A stretch of DNA of 64,000 bases from Geomicrobium sp. JCM 19039 (GCF_000698145.1 NZ_BAXB01000005.1:62001-126000); one strand, 5' to 3'; shown: positions 25,381-37,074, numbered from the stretch's first letter. Program-made: numbers and translations. The notes: generated from the letters alone by a model not told the origin.

Positions 25381-26617
25381 ATGGGAGAAACGAGTTTCGT
25401 AACTGATCAAGTATGGTCGAAAATTCCGGACGGCAGCATCACAACGCCGAAAGGATTTAAAGCAACAGGTATTCATACGAAAGTGAAGAGAAAGCGAAAA
25501 GATTTAGGCATCATCTACTGTGAACAACCGGTGCCGGCGGCGGCTGTCTATACACTGAACCAAATTCAAGCTGCACCGATCGCGGTGACGAAGCAAGTGC
25601 TCGAAGATGGCGGGCATGTGCAGGCAGTTGTCGTGAACAGCGGGCACGCAAATGCGTGTACCGGTCATGCAGGATTGGTGGACGCCTACACCGTTCAGGA
25701 AAAAGCAGCGGACGTATTCAACATGCAAGCAGATAACATCGCGGTTGCGTCAACAGGGCTTATTGGTGAGCGTATGAAACTAGAGAAGATTCTTCCGGGA
25801 TTGGAGCAACTCGTCCCAACGGACAGTAAAGAAGAGGCGTCGAGCTTTGCGGAATCCATCTTGACAACCGACACGGGGACAAAAGAAGTGTGTGTGCAAG
25901 TGCCAATCGATGGGAAGGTCGTAACGATTGCCGGTGTGGCAAAAGGATCAGGATGATTCATCCGAATATGGCGACGATGCTCGGTTTTGTAACGACTGAC
26001 GCTCAAATTGAGCATGGCGTTTTGCAACAAGTACTTTCTAAAGTGACCGACCAAACGTACAACCGCATTACCGTTGATGGGGATACATCGACAAATGATA
26101 TGGTGCTCACGATGGCTAGCGGGGAAGCAAACAATCAATCGTTAACACCGGATCATCCTGATTGGGGCGCTTTCCTTCGTGCATTTACGTATGTAAATGA
26201 AGAACTTTCAAAAATGATTGCAAAAGACGGTGAAGGAGCGACCAAATTAATTGAAGTCGTTGTGAATGGTGCACCAACAAATGAGTGTGCAGGTAAAGTT
26301 GCGAAGCAGATTGTCGGAAGTGATCTCGTAAAACAGCTGTTTACGGGGCAGATGCCAATTGGGGAAGAATTATTTGTGCCATTGGGTATGCAGGCGTACC
26401 CATCAATCCAGATACGATTGATATTCGCATTGGTCCATGTCAGACACTTTTTAAAAGTGAGCCTGTGCCATTTGATGAAGAAGAGATCAGTGCTTACTTA
26501 CAAAACGACACGATCCAGATTAAGATCGATCTTCATGTAGGTGAGGGCTACGGAAAGGCTTGGGGCTGCGACCTTACGTATGATTATGTTCGAATTAATG
26601 CGGGGTATCGCACATGA
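25381..26617 (+). CDS. argJ: Bifunctional glutamate N-acetyltransferase/amino-acid acetyltransferase (two frameshifts)
   Basis: ArgJ recycles the acetyl group from acetylornithine to glutamate and can also use acetyl-CoA. I start at ATG 25381, after AAAGGAGTG (GTG 25375 possible). The autoprocessing site is in the frame covering KGSGMIHPNMATMLGF, where the chain splits before the Thr of ATMLG. The first break, near 25953, is a missing A before TGATTCATCC. The second, in the A-run near 26330, restores KTAVYGADANWGRI. The last part (NPDTIDIRIG) runs in a third frame to 26617. It overlaps argB by four bases. Confidence 0.93.
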
Positions 26618-27375
26618 GCAAACGATACATTGTTGTGAAGTGTGGGGGGTCAACAATTAATGAGCTAACGCCACTGTTTTATGATCGTTTAAAACGCTAT
26701 CAACAAGAAGGAAATCATCTCGTTGTTGTGCACGGTGGTGGCAGCGATGTGAACGATATGCTTGATATTATGAACGTGGAATCGACGTTTGTCGGTGGTT
26801 TACGACGTACCACACCTGAAGTGCTCGCTGTAGCGGACATGGTCTTTAACGGAAAAGTAAACCCAAAAGTGTGCTCGGCGTTGCAACTAGCAGGAGTAAA
26901 AACAGTCGGATTATCAGGGTGTGACGGATCGATGATTCAAGCCAGGTTGTTAGATGAGAACACCTTAGGTCTTGTTGGTGAAGCGGTTGAGGTGAACACA
27001 GATCTTCTTGACCAACTGACGACCCGGGGATTAACGCCTGTCATATCTCCAATTGTTTCCGGTCCAAAGGGCAGTCGGCTGAATATGAACGCGGACACTG
27101 CCGCCGCTCATTATGCGTCGTCGCTCGGTGCGAGGGAAGTAATCTTTGTTACGAATGTACCGGGCATTATGAAAGAAGGAGCAGTTCTTCCTACAGTGAG
27201 CGAGGAAGAAGTGCACGCCTTTATTGACGATGGAACGATTTATGGCGGAATGATCCCAAAAGTCCAAGCGGCCATTGCCTCACTTACGGGAGCTGTACAA
27301 AAGGTGACGATTATTAACGCAGATGGAACCGGACAAGGAACATCCATTCACAAGTCCGTCGTTCCGACAGTTTAA
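26614..27375 (+). CDS. argB: Acetylglutamate kinase
   Basis: Phosphorylates N-acetylglutamate, the usual feedback-controlled step in many bacteria. It is 253 residues of the amino-acid kinase fold: VVKCGGSTINEL at the N-terminus, VVVHGGGSDVNDML for substrate binding, LNMNADTAAAHYASSLGA in the nucleotide site and 'YGGMIPKVQAAIASL' near the end. The short length lacks the N-terminal helix of arginine-inhibited hexamers, so it may be the non-inhibited dimeric form, as in other bacilli. The start overlaps argJ (ATGA). Confidence 0.96.
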   Translation: MSKRYIVVKCGGSTINELTPLFYDRLKRYQQEGNHLVVVHGGGSDVNDMLDIMNVESTFVGGLRRTTPEVLAVADMVFNGKVNPKVCSALQLAGVKTVGLSGCDGSMIQARLLDENTLGLVGEAVEVNTDLLDQLTTRGLTPVISPIVSGPKGSRLNMNADTAAAHYASSLGAREVIFVTNVPGIMKEGAVLPTVSEEEVHAFIDDGTIYGGMIPKVQAAIASLTGAVQKVTIINADGTGQGTSIHKSVVPTV

Positions 27376-27393
27376 AGGGAATGGGAGATAAAC

Positions 27394-28551
27394 ATGCAAA
27401 CGACTGAAACCAATCATCTATTTCCAACATATAAAAGATGGAACCTCACGTGGAATCGAGCGGACGGAAGTAAAATTTATGCAAATGATCAAGTTTTTCT
27501 CGACTTCATGACCGGAATCGGAACCGTCAATATGGGGCATGGACATCCCGCAATTATTGCGGCTGTGGAAGAACAGTTACACACGGGCTGGCATGCTTCC
27601 AATATGTTTCATTACAAATCTCAACAACAAGCAGCCGATACGTTAAGTCAATTGTCCGGCTTACACAATGTTTTTTTTACAAATAGTGGTGCGGAATCAA
27701 ATGAAGCTGCCATTAAATTAGCAAGAAAAGCAACTGGGAGAAGTGAAATCGTTTCTTTTCATCAGTCTTTTCATGGAAGAACGTATGCAAGCATGACCGC
27801 TACCGGGCAGGAAAAAGTACGAGAAGGTTATGATCCGCTGCCTGAAGGCTTTACGTACGCAACGTTCAACGATGCGAATGAACTCGAACAGATTGTGTCA
27901 AGCGAAACCGCAGCCATTCTTTTGGAAGTGGTTCAAGGAGAAGGCGGCGTCAATATTGGTTCAGCTTCCTTTTTGCAAACGGTGGAAAACATTGCGAAAA
28001 AGAATGGTGCACTCGTCATTATTGATGAAGTCCAGACAGGGATCGGAAGAACGGGGTACCCTTTTGCATTTCAACAATATGGCATGAATCCAGATATTAT
28101 CACATCAGCAAAAGGTCTCGGAAATGGATTTCCTGTCGGCGCTATGATTGGCCGGAAAGGGCTGGAAGTTTATTTTGGCGCAGGTAGTCACGGAACCACC
28201 TTTGGCGGTAATCCTCTCGCAATGTCTGCGGTTAACGCAACGTTGTCATTGCTCAATGATCAACTGTTAACAGAAGTTAAAGAGAAGGGGAGACTGGTGC
28301 AAACCTTCTTGGAAACCGCCCAACAACACTTGTCGATCATAAAAGAGGTGCGGGTGAGCGGGTTAATGATCGGTCTGGAGCTGGACTGTGATGCAGGCAT
28401 GGTCGTCGAAAAGTTGCAAGAAGAAGGGATTCTTACCCTCGTTGCAGGGAAAAACGTGTTGCGGTTGTTACCTGCACTTACGATCGATCCACAAGAACTT
28501 AAGCAAGGACTACAAATGATTACGCACGTGTTGAAAGAAGTGTCAAGGTAA
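27394..28551 (+). CDS. argD: Acetylornithine aminotransferase
   Basis: PLP-dependent transaminase making N-acetylornithine from the semialdehyde and glutamate. It is 385 residues, class III fold. 'VFFTNSGAESNEAAIKLARK' binds the cofactor phosphate, VIIDEVQTGIGRTG contains the PLP-pyridine aspartate, and the Schiff-base lysine is in ITSAKGLGNGFPVGAM. The ribosome site GGGAATGGGAG precedes ATG 27394. It is 18 bases after argB in the same operon. Confidence 0.96.
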   Translation: MQTTETNHLFPTYKRWNLTWNRADGSKIYANDQVFLDFMTGIGTVNMGHGHPAIIAAVEEQLHTGWHASNMFHYKSQQQAADTLSQLSGLHNVFFTNSGAESNEAAIKLARKATGRSEIVSFHQSFHGRTYASMTATGQEKVREGYDPLPEGFTYATFNDANELEQIVSSETAAILLEVVQGEGGVNIGSASFLQTVENIAKKNGALVIIDEVQTGIGRTGYPFAFQQYGMNPDIITSAKGLGNGFPVGAMIGRKGLEVYFGAGSHGTTFGGNPLAMSAVNATLSLLNDQLLTEVKEKGRLVQTFLETAQQHLSIIKEVRVSGLMIGLELDCDAGMVVEKLQEEGILTLVAGKNVLRLLPALTIDPQELKQGLQMITHVLKEVSR

Positions 28552-28565
28552 AGGAGATGGAGACA

Positions 28566-29645
28566 ATGAAAGGGTATATCGTATTAGAAAACGGCGATGT
28601 GTTCACAGGAGAAATGGCTGGTCAACAAAATGAGGTGTATGGAGAAGCGGTATTTTTCACAGGAATGACCGGGTATCAAGAGGTCGTCACCGATCCTTCA
28701 TACCGAGGACAGATTGTTGTTTTCACATACCCACTCATTGGGAATTACGGAATGCAAGATCATACCGATCAAAGTGATGAATGGCAACCAAAAGCAATCA
28801 TTGTCGGGGAATGCTCCCCGGTTGGGCATCATCACCTGTCCTATTCATCTTTAACAGACGTGGCAGATCAACACGATGTTCCAATTCTTACAGGCGTCGA
28901 TACCCGTGCAATTGTGAAAACAATTCGTAGTGAAGGAGCAATGGGGGCGGTCATTACGACAAACCCGGACGTTGTTGACTGGTCGAACTATTCGTCTATT
29001 GAGAGCGTCTCGTATGTTCCGGACGTTTCCACGAAATCTATTGAACAATACGGCGGTGGAAGCCTTCATATTGGGTTGTATGATTTTGGTCATAAAAATG
29101 CGATGGTCAAAGAGTTATCTGCTTTTGGAGCGAAAGTGACTGTTTTGCCATATGACACCCCGTTTGACACAGTAAAATCGATGCAGTTCGACGGCGTGTT
29201 GTTCTCAAATGGCCCAGGAGATCCGAAGCAATTATTAAAGCACTTGGATACGTATAAACAAGTGGCCATTCATCACCCAACATTTGCGATTTGTTTAGGT
29301 CATCAGCTTATGGCGCTAGCCTTTGGTGCAGATACGAAGAAATTGAAATTTGGTCATCGCGGAGCGAATCAGCCCGTCATCGATTTACAAACAGGCAAAG
29401 TAGATATGACCGCTCAAAACCATGGGTTTGTGGTGGATGAACAATCCATTGACCAGTCTTCTCTTGTTGTTACACATGAGAATGTGAATGACCAATCCAT
29501 CGAAGGGTTGAAACATCATGAGTTGCCGATTATGACCGTGCAATATCATCCAGAAGCGAGTCCAGGACCGAAAGATAGTCACCCTTTATTCCATAGATTT
29601 TTCCAAATGATTCAAACAGAGAAAGAAGTGACCCTCTATGCCTAA
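28566..29645 (+). CDS. carA: Carbamoyl-phosphate synthase small subunit (arginine-specific)
   Basis: The glutamine amidotransferase subunit that hydrolyses glutamine and passes ammonia to CarB. I prefer ATG 28566 with AAGGAG about ten bases upstream; ATG 28557 lies too close. The class I amidotransferase triad is visible: Cys in [12 protein letters not shown], and His/Glu in [11 protein letters not shown]. The N-terminal domain has '[19 protein letters not shown]'. Its place inside the arginine operon indicates the arginine-dedicated CPSase (as in B. subtilis carA), not PyrAA. Confidence 0.95.
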   Translation: MKGYIVLENGDVFTGEMAGQQNEVYGEAVFFTGMTGYQEVVTDPSYRGQIVVFTYPLIGNYGMQDHTDQSDEWQPKAIIVGECSPVGHHHLSYSSLTDVADQHDVPILTGVDTRAIVKTIRSEGAMGAVITTNPDVVDWSNYSSIESVSYVPDVSTKSIEQYGGGSLHIGLYDFGHKNAMVKELSAFGAKVTVLPYDTPFDTVKSMQFDGVLFSNGPGDPKQLLKHLDTYKQVAIHHPTFAICLGHQLMALAFGADTKKLKFGHRGANQPVIDLQTGKVDMTAQNHGFVVDEQSIDQSSLVVTHENVNDQSIEGLKHHELPIMTVQYHPEASPGPKDSHPLFHRFFQMIQTEKEVTLYA

Positions 29646-32600
29646 AAACACACACCTTAGAAAAATCCTCGTCGTAGGGTCAGGTCCGATTGTTATTGGC
29701 CAGGCGGCTGAGTTTGATTATGCCGGTACACAAGCTTGTCTCGCCCTGAAAGAAGAAGGGTGCGAAGTGGTGCTCCTTAACAACAACCCAGCGACAATTA
29801 TGACCGATGAGCGTTGTGCAGATGTCGTCTATTTTGAACCACTTACGCTCGAAACATTGAAGGACATTATTATTAAAGAGCGTCCTGACGGCATTTTGGC
29901 AACGGTAGGAGGGCAGACCGGATTGAATTTGGCACTCTCGGCGCATGAAGCAGGTATTTTTGCCAAATACAACGTTGAAATGCTCGGTACGCCGATGGCT
30001 TCTGTACAACAAGGTGAAGATCGTGAGCAGTTCCGCTCGCTCATGTACGACATCGGTGAACCTGTACCAGAAAGCACGATTGTCTCGACCGTAGAGGAGG
30101 CAGTCGCCTTTGCCGAAGGTGCTGGGTATCCGATCATCGTTCGTCCTGCCTATACGCTTGGCGGTGGTGGCGGTGGTCAGGCGTACAATGAAAATGAACT
30201 CAGAACAATCGCTAGTGGAGGATTGGAAGAAAGCCCGATTCGTCAATGCTTAATTGAACAAAGCATAGCCGGTTTTAAAGAGGTCGAATACGAAGTGATG
30301 CGCGATGCAAACGATACGTGCATTACGGTGTGCAACATGGAGAACATTGACCCCGTAGGTATTCATACCGGTGATTCCATCGTCGTTGCCCCGTCCCAAA
30401 CGCTTAGCGACCACGATTACCAGATGCTTCGCTCGTCTTCACTAAAAGTCATTCGTGCGTTAGGCATCGTCGGTGGCTGCAATATACAATTTGCCCTTGA
30501 CCCGAATAGTAATCAGTATTACTTAATTGAAGTTAACCCTCGTGTGAGTCGGTCATCAGCACTTGCCTCGAAAGCGACGGGGCTATCCAATCGCAAGAAT
30601 TGCAGCGAAACTAGGCATGGGTTACCACTTGCATGAGTTAAAAAATCCAGTGACGAAACATACGTACGCCAGTTTTGAACCTGCCCTTGACTATGTGATT
30701 GTGAAGTTCCCTCGGTGGCCGTTTGATAAATTTCATGATGCTGAGCGCGTGCTAGGTAGCAAATGAAAGCGACAGGAGAAGTTATGGCGATTGAACGGAG
30801 CTTGGAAGCCGCTTTGCAAAAAGGGGTCCGTTCGCTAGAGATTCGTGTTGATGGTTTGAAGTTACACGGTGTTAGTCATATAGATACTGCTCAGCTTTAT
30901 GATCTTGTCGAACACGCGGATGATCGCCGATTCTTTTATGTGTTGGAACTTTTGAGAAGGGGAGTATCTGCTGCTCATTTGCAAAAGATGACAGGCATTG
31001 ATTCGTTTTTCCTCGATCATTTCATCTACCTTATCGAAATAGAGCAACAAGCAGAGAGTGCTTCATTAGAGACGGTGAGTACAGAGTCGCTTCATACGTT
31101 TAAGTCGGCAGGGTTCCAAGATGTGTGGCTTGCAAAAGCGATGAATACGACAGCCGAGGCCATTAAAGAGAAACGGACCGAACTCGGCATTATCCCGAGT
31201 TTTCATCAGGTGGATACGTGCGCAGGAGAGTTTCTTGCTGAGACACCTTATTTCTACTCTACGTGGGGTACGAAGGGGGATTCAAGCGACGCTAGTGCAC
31301 CTTCTGTCTTAATTGTAGGGTCAGGACCTATCCGAATTGGTCAAGGCATTGAGTTTGATTATTGCTCTGTCAATGCAGCACATGCTCTCAAAAAGCTCGG
31401 GTACGAAACGATTATGGTTAATAACAATCCTGAGACGGTAAGCACAGACTATGAAACAGCGGATAAATTGTATTTTGAGCCACTCACCGCTGAGGATGTG
31501 ATTCATGTTGCCGAGCGAGAAGATGTGAAAGGCGTCCTGTTGCAACTTGGCGGTCAAACGGGTGTAAAATTAACGGAGGCGTTGGAAGCGTCGGGCGTAC
31601 CGCTATTCGGAGCGTCGTTTGATGTTATAGATCAGTTGGAAGACCGCTCTCGTTTCTATGAACTTCTTCAGTCGTTAAATATTCCTCATATTCCAGGTAC
31701 AACCGGAATGGATGAAGAAGATGCAATCCGAAAAGCCGAACAGATTGGTTATCCGGTATTGCTACGCCCTTCCTATGTCATCGGTGGTGAAGGATGAGTA
31801 TTTGTACTTCACAAAAAGAATTGGTTGCATACTTGCAAGACGAAGGACGGGTCGTACAATATCCGATTCTAATTGATCGTTATATGGCAGGTACAGAGCT
31901 AGAAGTGGATGTGGTGACTGACGGGGCTCAGCACTTCATACCTGGAATCTTTGAACATGTGGAACGAGCAGGCATACACTCTGGCGATTCAATTGCCGTA
32001 ACCCCTCCATTTTCTTTGCGTACAGAGACGAAAGAACTAACGAATATTTATGCGAAAAGAATTGCTAATCATCTAGGGTTTGTTGGACTGTTTAATATCC
32101 AATTCGTTGATGTTGATGGACAGCTTTATGTGATAGAAATTAACCCACGAGCTTCTAGAACGGTACCGATCTTTGCAAAAATTACCGGAGTCGACCTCGT
32201 TGACCGCGCAGTGCAATTACTGATGGGAGAATCTTGGCAATCGGTATTTGGTGACGCGAACGGACAGCTCGAGGACATGGACTTTTACTCTGTGAAAGCA
32301 CCTGTATTCTCGAATGAAAAGCTTGCAGGTAGATCCTTTGTTAGGAGCAGAAATGAAATCAACGGGTGAATTATTAAGTTTCGGTAAAACGATACAAGAG
32401 GCGATGACGCAAGCTTTTGCTTGGAAAGATGGTCAAATTCCTAAAGCTTATAAGCAACGAGGCAGTGTGTATTGTCAGATTGGGGAAGATCAGCGACATC
32501 AATGTGAGGAAACGATCCATCGTCTAAAAGAAAAAGGGTTTTCCATCATTGACAGTAGCCAAACGGACATCAGCTTCTTCAAATGGGTCCATCAAACGGA

Positions 32601-32799
32601 TGCCCTTCTCTATATAAGTGTGCCTAGTGTTGGCACGAAAGAATTCCACGAAGAACGTGAGCACGCAAAGAAGAATCGAATCGACATTCTATCATCTCCG
32701 GATACACTAAATGCATTTGTAAATGCAATGTCCGCCCAGCATGAAAGTGTACCGCTTTCGATTTGGCAGGGAAAACAATCACAAAAGGTGGGGCTGTAG
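29638..32799 (+). CDS. carB: Carbamoyl-phosphate synthase large subunit (four frameshifts)
   Basis: Makes carbamoyl phosphate from bicarbonate, ammonia and two ATP using duplicated ATP-grasp domains. It overlaps carA by 8 bases. The first half has [20 protein letters not shown], '[16 protein letters not shown]' and [19 protein letters not shown]. The second half repeats the pattern with [32 protein letters not shown] and [12 protein letters not shown]. Breaks fall near 30582 (extra G), 30760 (missing A), 31793 (missing A) and 32330. Joined, it is about 1,050 residues, the full length. A real pseudogene would be unlikely inside an otherwise complete operon, so these look like sequencing errors. 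Confidence 0.93.
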
Positions 32800-33752
32800 A
32801 TGCAACAAACAAAAACGAACATCACTGGCAAAGATGTGCTCACATGGAAAGACTTCACAACTGAAGAAATTGAACAGCTTCTCGAACAAGCGAACTTGCT
32901 TAAAAAGAAACTAAAAAACAATGAATCCCAACGAAATGGTTAAAGGAATCACTCGATGATCTTTCAAAATGCTTCAACCCGTACACGCGTATCATTTGAA
33001 GTTGGAATGACGCAATTAGGAGGACACGCACTTTTTCTAAGCGGCGAAGATTTGCAAATTGGCGTGGTGAGCCCGTTGAAGATACAGCGAGAGCAATGTC
33101 ACGCTATGTGGATGCTATCATGATTCGCGCCAACGATCATGAGATGGTCCAAAAACTAGCAGAGATGAGTGACGTTCCTGTTATTAATGCGCTAACTGAC
33201 CTTTATCATCCGTGCCAGGCACTGGCGGACGCACTTACGATCCAAGAACAGTTTGGCCGTCTAAAGGGGCTAAACATTACGTATGTAGGGGATGGGAACA
33301 ACGTTGCCCACTCTCTCATGATCATTGCTGCAAAACTAGGCATGAACATGACGATGGCTACACCACAAGGTTATGAAGGAGACACTGACGTTTGGGACGC
33401 GGCGCAAAAACAGGCCGAGCAAACAGGCGCAACGATCCGACATGTCGTCGATCCTGAACAAGCCGTTTCGGATGCGCACATCGTCTATACGGACGTATGG
33501 ACGAGTATGGGTGCGGAGAAGGAGCAACAATCAAGGCTAAAAATCTTTGAAAAGTATCAAGTCAATGAACCGCTCATGGCGAAGGCACAACCAGGTGCGA
33601 TCTTTATGCATTGCTTGCCAGCGCATCGAGGTGAAGAGGTGTCCGCATCGGTGCTTGAAGGCAAGCAGTCCGTCGTGTTTGATCAAGCTGAAAACCGTTT
33701 GCACGTTCAAAAAGCCATTTTGACTAGTGTAATGGAAGTACCGGCCACATAA
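32800..33752 (+). CDS. argF: Ornithine carbamoyltransferase (several frameshifts)
   Basis: Condenses ornithine and carbamoyl phosphate to citrulline. It starts at ATG 32800, overlapping the end of carB's frame. The carbamoyl-phosphate motif [20 protein letters not shown], '[18 protein letters not shown]' and the catalytic [10 protein letters not shown] are all present, but spread over different frames with breaks near 32935, 32955 and 33065. It is the last gene of argCJBD-carAB-argF, ending just before a terminator, the same order as in B. subtilis. Confidence 0.92.
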
Positions 33753-33771
33753 CTGTATAGCATGACCGGTG

Positions 33772-33818
33772 AACGACCCCGGATGTTCGTGTGAAACGAG
33801 CGTTCGGGGCGTTTTTTT
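33772..33818 (+). terminator. Terminator of arginine operon
   Basis: ACGACCCCGGATGTTCGT and ACGAGCGTTCGGGGCGT form an imperfect long stem, followed by seven T. Confidence 0.85.
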
Positions 33819-33822
33819 GTGT

Positions 33823-34102
33823 TGAGTTTTACGAGTTGGCGTGGCTCTATGTACGGTTTCTAATAAGTGGTAAGGCGCACAAGTAAATGCTTTGGCAATG
33901 AGGCTTTTCAATATTTAAAAGCCTCATCTTCTTTTCTACGGCTGTATGAAAACGTCATGCTAATCATTGCCCGTTTTGTTTGGCGTTTATAAGAGAACAT
34001 CAGTACAATAGATGATGACCTCATGGTTTGAAGTGTAAATGAGTTTGCATAAACGAAAACGTGGATTTACATATATGCGATATAGAGAGCGGAGCTGACA
34101 AT
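33823..34102. other. Gap after arginine operon
   Basis: About 280 bases with no convincing gene. A short stretch near 33900-33930 repeats GAGGCTTTT/AAAAGCCTC as an inverted pair, possibly a weak terminator. Confidence 0.4.
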
Positions 34103-34267
34103 ATGCAACAAAGATTAATAGTAGGGTTACTCGTGTTTGGGGTAGTAACGGTATTATCGTATTTCGTTTTAGGATTTGCTTTACCGTGGGAAGAATGGGC
34201 GATCTTGCTCATGTCTATTGCGTTAGGGTTTATTGCGGAGTTTGTTTTCTTTAAGTTGAGAACATGA
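34103..34267 (+). CDS. Hypothetical small membrane protein (54 aa)
   Basis: A 54-residue protein starting at ATG 34103 with GCGGAG about eight bases upstream; the open frame further 5' has no site. Two hydrophobic segments (LIVGLLVFGVVTVLSYFVLG and EWAILLMSIALGFIAEFVFF) flank a PWEE turn, so it is a membrane hairpin protein. I do not recognise the family. Confidence 0.65.
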   Translation: MQQRLIVGLLVFGVVTVLSYFVLGFALPWEEWAILLMSIALGFIAEFVFFKLRT

Positions 34268-34333
34268 GACACGGACAGGCGCACAATTTCAAGATGGTCA
34301 TAAACTAGTTAACGATCAGAAAGGATGGGAAGA

Positions 34334-34702
34334 ATGCCGCGAATGTATGCTCAGCCGATGCGAGTAAATCAATATAGGTACCCACCTCAGTATCGAAACT
34401 TTGATCGGAGCCGACCGCCATCTCCCCATCATCATGGCGATGAGCGGTTTGGACCATTTTTACCTTTTCTAGCTGGTTTGGCTGTCGGTCCGTTATTCTT
34501 TGGAGGTTTTGGTGGTGGTGGTTATGGTGGTTACGGCAAGTATGGTCCACCCGGCCCGCCGGGCCCACCGGGTCCACCAGGCCCTCCCGGATATTTTTAT
34601 GGGCCCAACTACGGACCGAACTACGGTCCGAATTACGGCCCAGGTTTCGGACCGAATTTTGGTCCGAACTTTGGCCCGAATTTTGGTCCCGGGTTTCGAT
34701 AA
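34334..34702 (+). CDS. Collagen-like Gly-Pro-Pro / GPN-repeat protein
   Basis: A 122-residue low-complexity protein. ATG 34334 lies about ten bases after AAAGGATG (ATG 34325 in frame is possible). The N-terminal part is rich in Pro, Arg, Tyr and His, then comes a glycine-rich hydrophobic stretch (FLAGLAVGPLFFGGFGGGG). A short collagen-like (GPP)4 tract follows, and finally seven tandem G-P-N/G-P-G units alternating aromatic Tyr or Phe (YGPN x3, FGPN x3). No signal peptide is clear. Such proteins in Bacillales are often spore-coat or exosporium components, but that is only inference. It has its own terminator. Confidence 0.75.
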   Translation: MPRMYAQPMRVNQYRYPPQYRNFDRSRPPSPHHHGDERFGPFLPFLAGLAVGPLFFGGFGGGGYGGYGKYGPPGPPGPPGPPGPPGYFYGPNYGPNYGPNYGPGFGPNFGPNFGPNFGPGFR

Positions 34703-34712
34703 ACTAGTGAGG

Positions 34713-34737
34713 CCGCAAGCGACGCTTGCGGTTTTTT
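34713..34737 (+). terminator. Terminator after collagen-like gene
   Basis: CCGCAAGC (34713-34720), GAC loop, GCTTGCGG (34724-34731), six T. Confidence 0.93.
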
Positions 34738-34790
34738 CTCGTGCACGCCACACCGTCATGTAAGTCATATGTAGGGTTCGACGGTTTTTG

Positions 34791-34836
34791 TTGAACAATC
34801 ATTGTCTGTGCATTATAATTATGACTAGGTCATAAT
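34791..34836 (+). promoter_or_regulatory. fabH promoter with FapR-like operator
   Basis: TTGAAC (34791-34796), 17 bases, TATAAT (34814-34819). Overlapping the start point is a perfect palindrome, ATTATGAC-TAG-GTCATAAT (34818-34836). Position and shape fit the malonyl-CoA-responsive repressor FapR that controls fab genes in bacilli; a related site lies before fabI at 57141. Confidence 0.72.
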
Positions 34837-34870
34837 ACTAAGTGTAATGTTTTATAGAGGAGGTTCTGGG

Positions 34871-35806
34871 ATGAGACAAGCGGGGATTTATGGGCTTGGT
34901 AGTTATACGAAAGGGCGCCAAGTTTCGAATAAAGCATTTGAAGAAACGTTGGACACATCGGATGAGTGGATTCGTTCGAGAACGGGCATTGAACAACGCG
35001 TGTTTGCCGATGATGAGGTGAATACGTCAGATATGTCTTACCATGCGGCTAAAGAGGCTTTAGCTCATGCGGGTATGTCAGCAGATGAGTTAGATTTAAT
35101 CATCGTTTCTTCTGTCACTGGTGATTATAAATTTCCTTCTGTATCTTCTCTCATTCAAGAAAGGCTAGGCGCCAAAAATGCTGCAGCTATGGACATTGGT
35201 GCAGCGTGTGCTGGGTTTGTGTATGGGGTTGTTACAGCTAGTCAATTCATTCAAACTGGAACATATGATAAAGTTTTAGTCGTTGGTGCCGAGAAGTTGT
35301 CGAAGATTCTTGACTTCAATGATCGAAACACAGCCGTTTTGTTTGGGGATGGAGCGGGAGCCGCAATCGTAGGTCCGGTTTCTGCGAATCGAGGCATCCA
35401 ATCTTTCGAATTAGGTGCAAATGGAGCGGGAGCGGAACACATTAAAGCTGACCCGCTTATTCAAATGAACGGTAGAGAAGTTTTCAAGTTTGCCGTCCGG
35501 CAAATGGGGGATACTTGCATGAATTTGGTAGAGAAAGCTAATCTTACAAAAGATGATGTTGACTTTCTCGTCCCTCACCAAGCGAATATCCGGATTATGG
35601 AGGCTGCAAGAGAGCGACTGCAACTGCCGAAAGAAAAGATGGCGGCGACTGTGCACAAGTATGGAAACACTTCAGCTGCCTCTATCCCAATTGCGCTTGT
35701 TGAAGAGCTAAAAAATGGTAAGATTAAAGATGGAGATTTAGTTGTGATGGTCGGCTTCGGTGCTGGCCTCGTCTGGGGCGGCATCGCTCTTTATTGGGGA
35801 AGATAA
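34871..35806 (+). CDS. fabH: Beta-ketoacyl-ACP synthase III
   Basis: Starts fatty-acid synthesis by condensing acyl-CoA with malonyl-ACP; in bacilli it selects branched primers. I use ATG 34871, after GAGGAGG. It has 311 residues. The catalytic triad is visible: Cys in [13 protein letters not shown], His in [11 protein letters not shown] and Asn in [14 protein letters not shown]. The intact frame ends 31 bases before fabF, with which it forms an operon under the FapR-like site. Confidence 0.96.
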   Translation: MRQAGIYGLGSYTKGRQVSNKAFEETLDTSDEWIRSRTGIEQRVFADDEVNTSDMSYHAAKEALAHAGMSADELDLIIVSSVTGDYKFPSVSSLIQERLGAKNAAAMDIGAACAGFVYGVVTASQFIQTGTYDKVLVVGAEKLSKILDFNDRNTAVLFGDGAGAAIVGPVSANRGIQSFELGANGAGAEHIKADPLIQMNGREVFKFAVRQMGDTCMNLVEKANLTKDDVDFLVPHQANIRIMEAARERLQLPKEKMAATVHKYGNTSAASIPIALVEELKNGKIKDGDLVVMVGFGAGLVWGGIALYWGR

Positions 35807-35837
35807 CTGATTTTCAATCATAAAGGGGAGAAAGAAA

Positions 35838-37074
35838 ATGAAACGTCGTGTCGTAATTACAGGTATGGGTACGGTTAACCCACTTGGAAATGACGTGGAA
35901 AGCTCATTTGCACGGGCGCTTTCTGGTGAGAGTGGAATTGACGTGATGACAAGGCTTGATCCTGAACATTTTACTACGAAGGTAGCCGGTGAAGTTAAAG
36001 ATTTTGAACCAGAGAACTATATGGACAAAAAAGATGCACGGAAGATGGATGCTTCACACAATTTGCGATGGCTGCGGCGAAAATGGCGGTCGACGATGCA
36101 AGTCTAGATATTAATGATGACAATGCGGAACGAGTCGGTGTATGGATTGGTTCAGGAATTGGGGGTATGGAGACGTATGAATCTCAATTCCGCACATTTC
36201 TGGACAAGGGTGCGCGTCGGGTGAGCCCATTTTTTGTTCCGATGATGATTCCAGATATGGCTGCTGGGCAAGTATCTATCACTTCGGGGCAAAGGGCATG
36301 AATTCGTGCACAGTGACAGCTTGCGCTTCGGGGACGAATGCCATTGGAGATGCTTTTAAGTTAATCCAACGAGGCGATGCCGATGCGATGATTACAGGTG
36401 GGTCTGAAGCGCCTATTACGAGTATGGCTGTTGCTGGATTCGGAGCAGCTAAGGCGATTACTACAAACCCAGACCCAAAAACGGCATCAAAACCGTTTGA
36501 TGCGAATCGTGACGGTTTTGTAATCGGTGAAGGTGCAGGAATTCTTATACTAGAGTCACTCGAGCATGCACTATCGCGAGGAGCACATATTTACGGAGAA
36601 GTATTAGGGTATGGATCAACGGCAGACGCCTATCATATGACCGCTCCAGCACCAGATGGAGAAGGGGCAAAGCGTTCAATGGAACAAGCCGTCGCTGATG
36701 CAGGCATTGAGGCTACTGACATCGGGTACATTAATGCTCACGGTACGAGTACAGCCTACAATGACAAATACGAAACGACGGCAATTAAAGATGTGTTTCA
36801 AGCTCATGCCAAAAACCTTGTCATTAGCTCCACGAAATCAATGACCGGTCATATGCTCGGATCAACTGGAGCGGTGGAAGCTATTTTCACACTAAAAGCA
36901 CTAGATGCACAAGCAGCTCCGCCAACCATTAATTTGCATGATCCAGACCCAGATTGTGACTTGGATTATGCGCCAAATGAAAAGAAGCAGATCAACACTT
37001 CAGCGGCAATGTCCAATTCCTTTGGATTTGGTGGACATAACGCAACACTTGTATTCAAACGTTTTGAAAATTAA
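35838..37074 (+). CDS. fabF: Beta-ketoacyl-ACP synthase II (two frameshifts)
   Basis: Chain-elongating condensing enzyme of fatty-acid synthesis. ATG 35838 follows AAAGGGGAG. Catalytic residues are Cys in [15 protein letters not shown] and the two histidines in [12 protein letters not shown] and [19 protein letters not shown]. Breaks occur near 36058, after DASH where [16 protein letters not shown] is expected, and near 36290, where a missing G after TCGGGG disrupts ITSGAKGMNS. Joined length is about 412 residues, normal for FabF. The gene is presumably intact, since it is generally essential. Confidence 0.93.

Noticed and set aside
34493-34798. 101-codon antisense ORF to the collagen-like gene
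   Set aside because: Open only because the Gly-Pro repeats lack stops on the other strand; it crosses the terminator.
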